Assembly (NCBI RefSeq): GCF_000002995.4
Contig: NW_025062475.1
Span: 4,812,528 to 4,876,527, forward strand
Origin: Brugia malayi
Lineage: Eukaryota > Nematoda > Chromadorea > Rhabditida > Onchocercidae
DNA length: 64,000 nucleotides
Direction of reading: 5' to 3'
Made by a program: the position numbers and the translations under genes
Notes under the pieces: generated by a model
The model's database searches: none
What the model was told of the DNA's origin: nothing
What the model saw: the letters and a program-made list of their open reading frames with translations, nothing else
In this document: positions 62,601-64,000 of the stretch, in pieces
Layout: the number at the start of each line of letters is the position of its first letter
Position numbering within the stretch: the stretch's first letter is position 1

Positions 62601-63956
62601 GTGCGCATTAGGAATAATGCAAAAGTTACATTATAAATGATAATGAAAAAATTTGATTAATTGCTATTTTCATAAGAATTCATTTAATTTAATTACCAAT
62701 GAAATGAGAAACAATGGGCTTATAAATTTTGAAAATTGATGGTAAATTTGGGAAAAGTGGTGAGAAAAAACACTGAAAATAAAATGAAATATAATTATTG
62801 TTGTCAGGAAGAACAATTGATAATGGGTGCGGGAAGTTAATTACCATTGTTAGATATGATTAATTAAAAAATGGAACATATATAATGTTTTATTGTAATA
62901 GATCTAATCTAGTTGATAGTTTCTTAAAGTGTAGAAATACTAAAATTCAAATCAAAGTTTGTTTTTGTTTTTCTGAGTTTTCAGCTTTTCTTTACTTTTA
63001 TTAGTATAGCAAAGTTAAATAAATGTTATGCAGTAGCAAGGTCACATAAATATTAACAAGTAAATAAATCATTTGGATTGAGTGAAATGTACATTTACAA
63101 GTTTTCGTACTGTAGTAGAAATTAATTAATTGATAAAAATTTCAAATGATTAATTCATATTACGGAATAATTGATATTAATACTCTATGTGACAGCTATT
63201 TATTAGTAATTATTCTGATTAAAATAGATTAGACAAAACATTTCAACTAATTAATTATTTGAAATAAATAAAGTAATCTGATTAGCAAAAATAAAGTGCC
63301 GAAAAAAAAGTGAAATAAAGAGATAGGATAAACGAATAAATAATGAAAATAAGAATTAATATTTCTGATGAAAAAAATTTGATTAAAAATGTTTTATTAT
63401 TTTTTTTTTTAAATATTTTTATCAGCAATGACTATTGCTAATGATAAAGAATGCTAAATAAATTTAAATTAAATTAAATAGTACACATGAGAATATTTTT
63501 TCAATTTAAGGGAATGAAATTTTATAGAAAGAAAAATTCAGTCGTTTAAATTGAAAAATCTAATTAGCAGTTTGAGTTAAAAAACAAATAAGCAGAAAAA
63601 CTTCACCTTACACTTAGTTTTAAAAATGGATACTTTAAAAAATAAAAAAATGATATATTTTTTTATAGGACTGATAAGCAATCGGGATGGAATAGTGGAT
63701 TGGAAACAAATTGATGATAAAAAGGTATGCGTTAATTGCGCTGGCAAACAATTCAATCATTGAATAAAATTTTAAAAGGAGAGAGAAAAAAAAGTGGAAA
63801 GAGTGAGATATCAATAATAAAATGAATTGTTTGTGTAAAATGAATTGTTGTGTTAAAATTAAATTTTAAACTATAAAATGAATTGTTGTGTTAAAATTAA
63901 ATTTTAAACTCTTTCAGATTGACAATAAATCATTGAAATGTATAAATGAGGAATTT
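59692..63956 (+). CDS. Unrecognised protein, 5' part (first exon B plus exons 2-3), continues off right edge
   Basis: Exons: 59692-59872 (ATG, phase-1 donor AATG|GTAATT), 63669-63724 (acceptor TTTTTTTATAG, donor AAG|GTATGC) and 63918-63956 (acceptor CTCTTTCAG, donor TTT|GTAAAG). Phases agree. Exon B begins MPGLFSSWKPRFRTRK and is basic and Ser/Pro-rich, ending HFHENG. It continues LISNRDGIVDWKQIDDKK and then IDNKSLKCINEEF. No transmembrane segment or known domain is visible. If the last donor is not used, the frame stays open to the window edge. The strong codon-like frame, splice signals and phase match support a real gene; function is unknown. Confidence 0.55.
59873..63668. other. Putative intron of the right-edge gene
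   Basis: AT-rich sequence of 3.8 kb with an (ATT)n tract at 61118-61445. A short frame at 61076 (MSESSQPNLEEVDV) could be a third first exon, but its donors are poor. Nothing else was recognised. Confidence 0.45.
61118..61445. repeat. Imperfect (ATT)n tract
   Basis: Long TTATTATTGTTATTATTATC-type repeat followed by an AATAATAAT segment. Confidence 0.85.
63837..63910. repeat. Perfect 36-base direct repeat, 38-bp period
   Basis: AAAATGAATTGTTGTGTTAA and the following 16 bases occur twice in tandem, ending 7 bases before the exon-3 acceptor AG. A third partial copy (AAAATGAATTGTTTGTGT) precedes them. Confidence 0.95.
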
Positions 63957-64000
63957 GTAAAGATTTTTAGAAGTTTTCTCTTTTTTTTAACAAAATATAT

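Overview
The window is strongly AT-rich eukaryotic DNA. It has many short introns, homopolymer runs, simple repeats and multi-exon genes of nematode type: a levamisole-receptor accessory (MOLO-1) family protein, a small SH2-tyrosine kinase, and a secreted cysteine-rich/Kunitz protein. Splice sites follow the nematode pattern (short T-rich tract ending in TTTCAG or TTTTAG). Several start codons lie just downstream of an acceptor-like site with no visible upstream exon, as expected for spliced-leader trans-splicing. A parasitic nematode with an AT-rich genome, possibly a spirurid/filarial relative, fits best, but the species cannot be fixed from the sequence. No rRNA, tRNA, CRISPR array or intact transposon was recognised.

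Layout. 0.2-2.9 kb, minus: 5' part of a monoamine (dopamine-like) SLC6 transporter running off the left edge. 5.2-10.2 kb, minus: complete 9-exon Fer-type SH2-tyrosine kinase. 11.4-14.9 kb, minus: complete 8-exon homologue of DNTTIP1, the scaffold of the MiDAC histone deacetylase complex. 18.5-19.5 kb, minus: secreted cysteine-rich protein ending in a degenerate Kunitz domain. 24.75-27.76 kb, plus: 6-exon MOLO-1-like membrane protein. 32.3-35.0 kb, minus: 5-exon DHHC palmitoyltransferase. 37.6-45.4 kb, minus: 16-exon homologue of the chromatin-remodelling subunit INO80D. 52.2 kb to the right edge, plus: unrecognised gene with two phase-compatible alternative first exons, continuing off the window. 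Exon models were joined by hand. Reading phase is conserved across every junction used, and the models give complete proteins of 385 (kinase), 318 (DNTTIP1), 190 (Kunitz), 310 (MOLO-1), 324 (DHHC) and about 1131 (INO80D) residues.

The genes do not form an operon or pathway. Two act in chromatin (DNTTIP1, INO80D). Three belong to neuromuscular or signalling biology (monoamine transporter, MOLO-1-like, kinase). Between genes lie long AT-rich stretches with (ATT)n/(ATC)n tracts, degenerate tandem repeats, a 161-bp (TG)n tract and an 0.8-kb AAGTG pentanucleotide array whose minus strand is open in all three frames.

The points most worth checking are a kinase exon whose 3' splice site reads AT where AG is expected, a micro-duplication at the edge of a DNTTIP1 coding exon, a DHHC enzyme with an unusual segment after the catalytic motif, a Kunitz domain lacking one conserved disulfide, and the alternative first exons of the right-edge gene. 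I found no wholly new system.
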